Shown in pieces: positions 63,301 to 64,000 of a DNA stretch of 64,000 nt (position 1 is the stretch's first letter; each line of letters starts with the position of its first letter). Source of the DNA: Branchiostoma lanceolatum (Eukaryota; Chordata; Leptocardii; Amphioxiformes; Branchiostomatidae); the NCBI RefSeq assembly GCF_035083965.1, contig NC_089726.1:9305501-9369500 (forward strand), read 5' to 3'. A program made the translations under genes and the position numbers. Under the pieces are notes generated by a model that saw only the letters and a list, made by a program, of their open reading frames with translations, ran no database searches and was not told the DNA's origin.

Positions 63301-64000
63301 TTATTGCACGACAATAATGATGGTAGTCAATAGTTGTACCCATTGTATTGCAGATATGTCGACCCCTCCAACGAGTTCACGCCGTACTTCAGCCCAGAGA
63401 CCTACTCTAACACCGTGTTCGAGGACGAGTCGGTCGGGGCGACCGTGGTCGATGTCGACGCTTACGACAGCGACTCGAGCTCAAACGCGCACGGCCAGAT
63501 CACCTACACCATCCTGAGCGGCAACGGCGAGGGCAAGTTCTCCATAGACGGCAGTACAGGCGAGGTCATCCTAGCGGACTCCTTGGATAGGGAGTCAACT
63601 GCAAGCTACACACTGACCGTTAGGGCTTCTGATGGAATTATAAGTGGTGGGACTCCAAATACAAATACCACGACGGTTACTATAACTGTCGGCGACGCAA
63701 ACGATAATGACCCAGTGTGCAGTCCGGCGGTGTACACGACGGCGCTGGCCGAAGATTCTGCCGCCGGTACTCAGGCGATCACCGTAACCTGTGCCGATGG
63801 CGACGACGGCACGAACGCGGCCATCGTTTACTCCATGACGTCGACGTACTTCGGGATCGGCAGCAGTTCCGGGATCATTACCGTCAGCACTGTCCCGGAC
63901 TTCGACGCGGGAGCGCCGTCTACTTACAGTCTGACTGTAAAGGCTGTTGACGGAGGAGTGACGCAGAGAACTGGTACCGCCCTGGTCACAATAACCCTGA
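45316..64000 (+). CDS. Second large cadherin, at least 14 cadherin repeats (3' partial)
   Basis: Exons: 45316-45367, 48078-48286, 48838-49053, 49315-49559, 51144-51295, 51622-51799, 52132-52285, 53093-53201, 53509-53640, 53883-54028, 54281-54491, 54896-55137, 55561-55815, 56069-56338, 56664-56759, 57054-57210, 57761-57908, 58545-58735, 61222-61462, 61808-61928, 62554-62758, 63045-63198, 63354 to beyond 64000. All joins keep phase; 1,510 codons are visible. Exon 1 encodes a signal peptide (TPTWSIVVFLAVFGAS). Fourteen cadherin repeats follow with DxD, LDYE/LDRE and DxNDNxP motifs. The first linker is DVNEAPVI; later ones alternate NDNxPxC and NEFxPxF as in the neighbour. Repeats after PxC linkers carry a matching Cys (TLSCTDGD, TLSCSDTD, QLDCQDAD, TLACSDGD, SLACTDTD, TVTCADGD). 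The transmembrane end lies outside the window. It is probably a paralogue of the minus-strand gene and an adhesion receptor; that role is inferred. Confidence 0.9.
45368..48077. other. Intron 1 of the second cadherin gene
   Basis: A 2.7 kb intron between the signal-peptide exon and the first cadherin-repeat exon. Only short ORFs without similarity or splice support are visible (for example near 46738 and 47129). No repeat with clear termini was found. Confidence 0.4.
49881..50800. repeat. Three tandem units of about 310 bp in intron 4
   Basis: Units start at CGGACGCTTAAA (49881), CGGATGCTTAAA (50187) and CGGACGCTTAAA (50512). Each continues with CATAACT..GAAC.TGT..ATGGATTG and TTTTGGTATGTGGG-like blocks, then GGTCAAGGTCGATTTTGGG. 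Units 1 and 3 end in a palindromic GAATTTGCATAAGTAA segment; unit 2 runs into a GTGT tract instead. Units are clearly diverged from one another. Non-coding. Confidence 0.8.
52365..52800 (-). mobile_element. tRNA-derived SINE
   Basis: On the minus strand the element opens with a tRNA-like head (52800-52727). It has a box A TGGCGTAGTGGC and a box B GGGTTCGAATCC. It continues with GGGAAAGGCACTTTACACGA, CACTTCACTCAGGTGAAAAT, GGGACGTTAAATGGAGG, CACGTTAAAGAACCCAACAC and ACTTATCGAAAAGAG. Box A/B spacing and the GTTCGAATCC loop make a Pol III origin clear. The body resembles SINEs of deuterostomes, including lancelets, as I recall them. It lies in intron 7 of the second cadherin. The 3' end is approximate. 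Confidence 0.8.
58055..58220. repeat. Dispersed repeat copy, related to 5960-6130 and 57270-57320
   Basis: It contains TGTTGATCGTCAGAAAGTCC and TTTCGAAATAGCCCGAGAG. The second phrase also occurs near 57287 and the first near 5966. It is an old interspersed repeat in intron 17 of the second cadherin gene. Confidence 0.5.
58350..58450. repeat. Interspersed repeat pair member (with 62855-62945)
   Basis: The block GACGTTTCGGTCACAGTCTG..TTTCCTCAGGGCA..TCTGACTGG is matched near 62894 by GATGTTTCGGTGACCCTATG..CTTCCTCAGGGCA..CCGACTGG. Both copies lie in introns of the second cadherin gene, in the same orientation. Confidence 0.6.
58454..58492. repeat. Perfect 16-bp stem hairpin
   Basis: GTAAGCAGCGATACCT is followed, after a 7-base loop, by its exact complement AGGTATCGCTGCTTAC. 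It lies in intron 17 of the second cadherin gene, just beyond an interspersed repeat, and may be that element's terminus. Confidence 0.8.
59130..60487. mobile_element. Non-autonomous piggyBac-like element
   Basis: The element is bounded by TTAA at 59130-59133 and 60484-60487, with inverted termini TTAACCCTCAAACCACCGTA and its complement at the right end. TTAA targets followed by CCCT are characteristic of piggyBac. Near the termini are palindromes of the form GGGGTCAGTTTTGACCCC (60449-60466 and 60267-60285, with a variant at 59177-59193). The 1.36 kb interior is AT-rich and has no long ORF, so no transposase is encoded. It fills much of the 2.5 kb intron 18 of the second cadherin gene. Confidence 0.75.
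60820..61160. repeat. Two diverged units of an interspersed repeat
   Basis: CCTGCAGTTCCAAAAAAGCC / GCTGGGGGGTCCAAATC near 60825 is echoed by CCTGCAGTACCATAGAAGG / CGCTAGGGGGCCCAAAATCC near 60957, each followed by related sequence. It sits immediately upstream of exon 19 of the second cadherin. No coding capacity. Confidence 0.5.
62068..62427. mobile_element. Nested palindromic element with 46-bp inverted repeats
   Basis: Between 62177 and 62427, inverted arms of about 46 bp begin TAAGCCCCCCTCTCACTGGA and end ..CCAGTGAGAGGGGGGCTTTA, continuing through CCCGCGGCACGCTGG and CGTCGCTGCG. A second inverted pair straddles the left arm: ATAAAATCAAGGGTCACAC (62095) and GTGTTACCCTTGACTTTATA (62234). 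That core also occurs at about 30885. The unit lies in intron 20 of the second cadherin gene, the GC-AG intron. Confidence 0.7.

Overview
The window looks like nuclear DNA of an invertebrate chordate, most likely a lancelet (Branchiostoma). The grounds are short exons with GT-AG introns, many lineage-type short interspersed and fold-back elements, a Gemin2 orthologue of animal type, very large non-classical cadherins, and an NPMY-motif membrane protein of a kind I associate with lancelets. No database was searched, so the species is an inference. All exon models were assembled by hand from splice signals, reading phase and protein similarity.

Layout. (1) 1-3.7 kb, plus strand: six exons of a single-pass membrane protein with a repetitive acidic N-terminal tail carrying NPMY motifs; its 5' end may lie outside the window. 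(2) 5.25-10.06 kb, minus strand: a complete ten-exon GEMIN2 gene (275 aa), an SMN-complex subunit. It faces gene 1 tail to tail. (3) 10.1-14.2 kb: no gene recognised; it holds a nearly perfect 1.37 kb tandem duplication and hairpin-rich repeats. (4) 14.2-41.5 kb, minus strand: one 29-exon gene for a giant cadherin. The joined exons are in phase from signal peptide to stop, 14,991 nt or 4,996 aa, with about 44 cadherin repeats, a membrane-proximal non-cadherin domain, one transmembrane helix and a tail of roughly 110 residues. (5) 41.5-45.3 kb: intergenic region between two divergent cadherin genes. Both genes have an ATGGCGG (TISU/YY1-like) element in the 5' leader that opens a four-codon upstream ORF. 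(6) 45.3-64 kb, plus strand: the first 23 exons of a second, related cadherin gene, running off the window (at least 1,510 aa, 14 repeats).

The two cadherin genes form a head-to-head paralogous pair. They share linker types, a domain class with a covarying cysteine pair, and probably promoter architecture. They differ in gene structure: the minus-strand gene carries exons of 4.07, 3.64 and 2.2 kb, while the plus-strand gene is split into exons of about 100-270 nt. Introns and intergenic DNA hold many non-autonomous transposons: a TTAA-flanked piggyBac-like element, pogo-like and other fold-back MITEs, a tRNA-headed SINE, and a short retroposon with clear target-site duplications.
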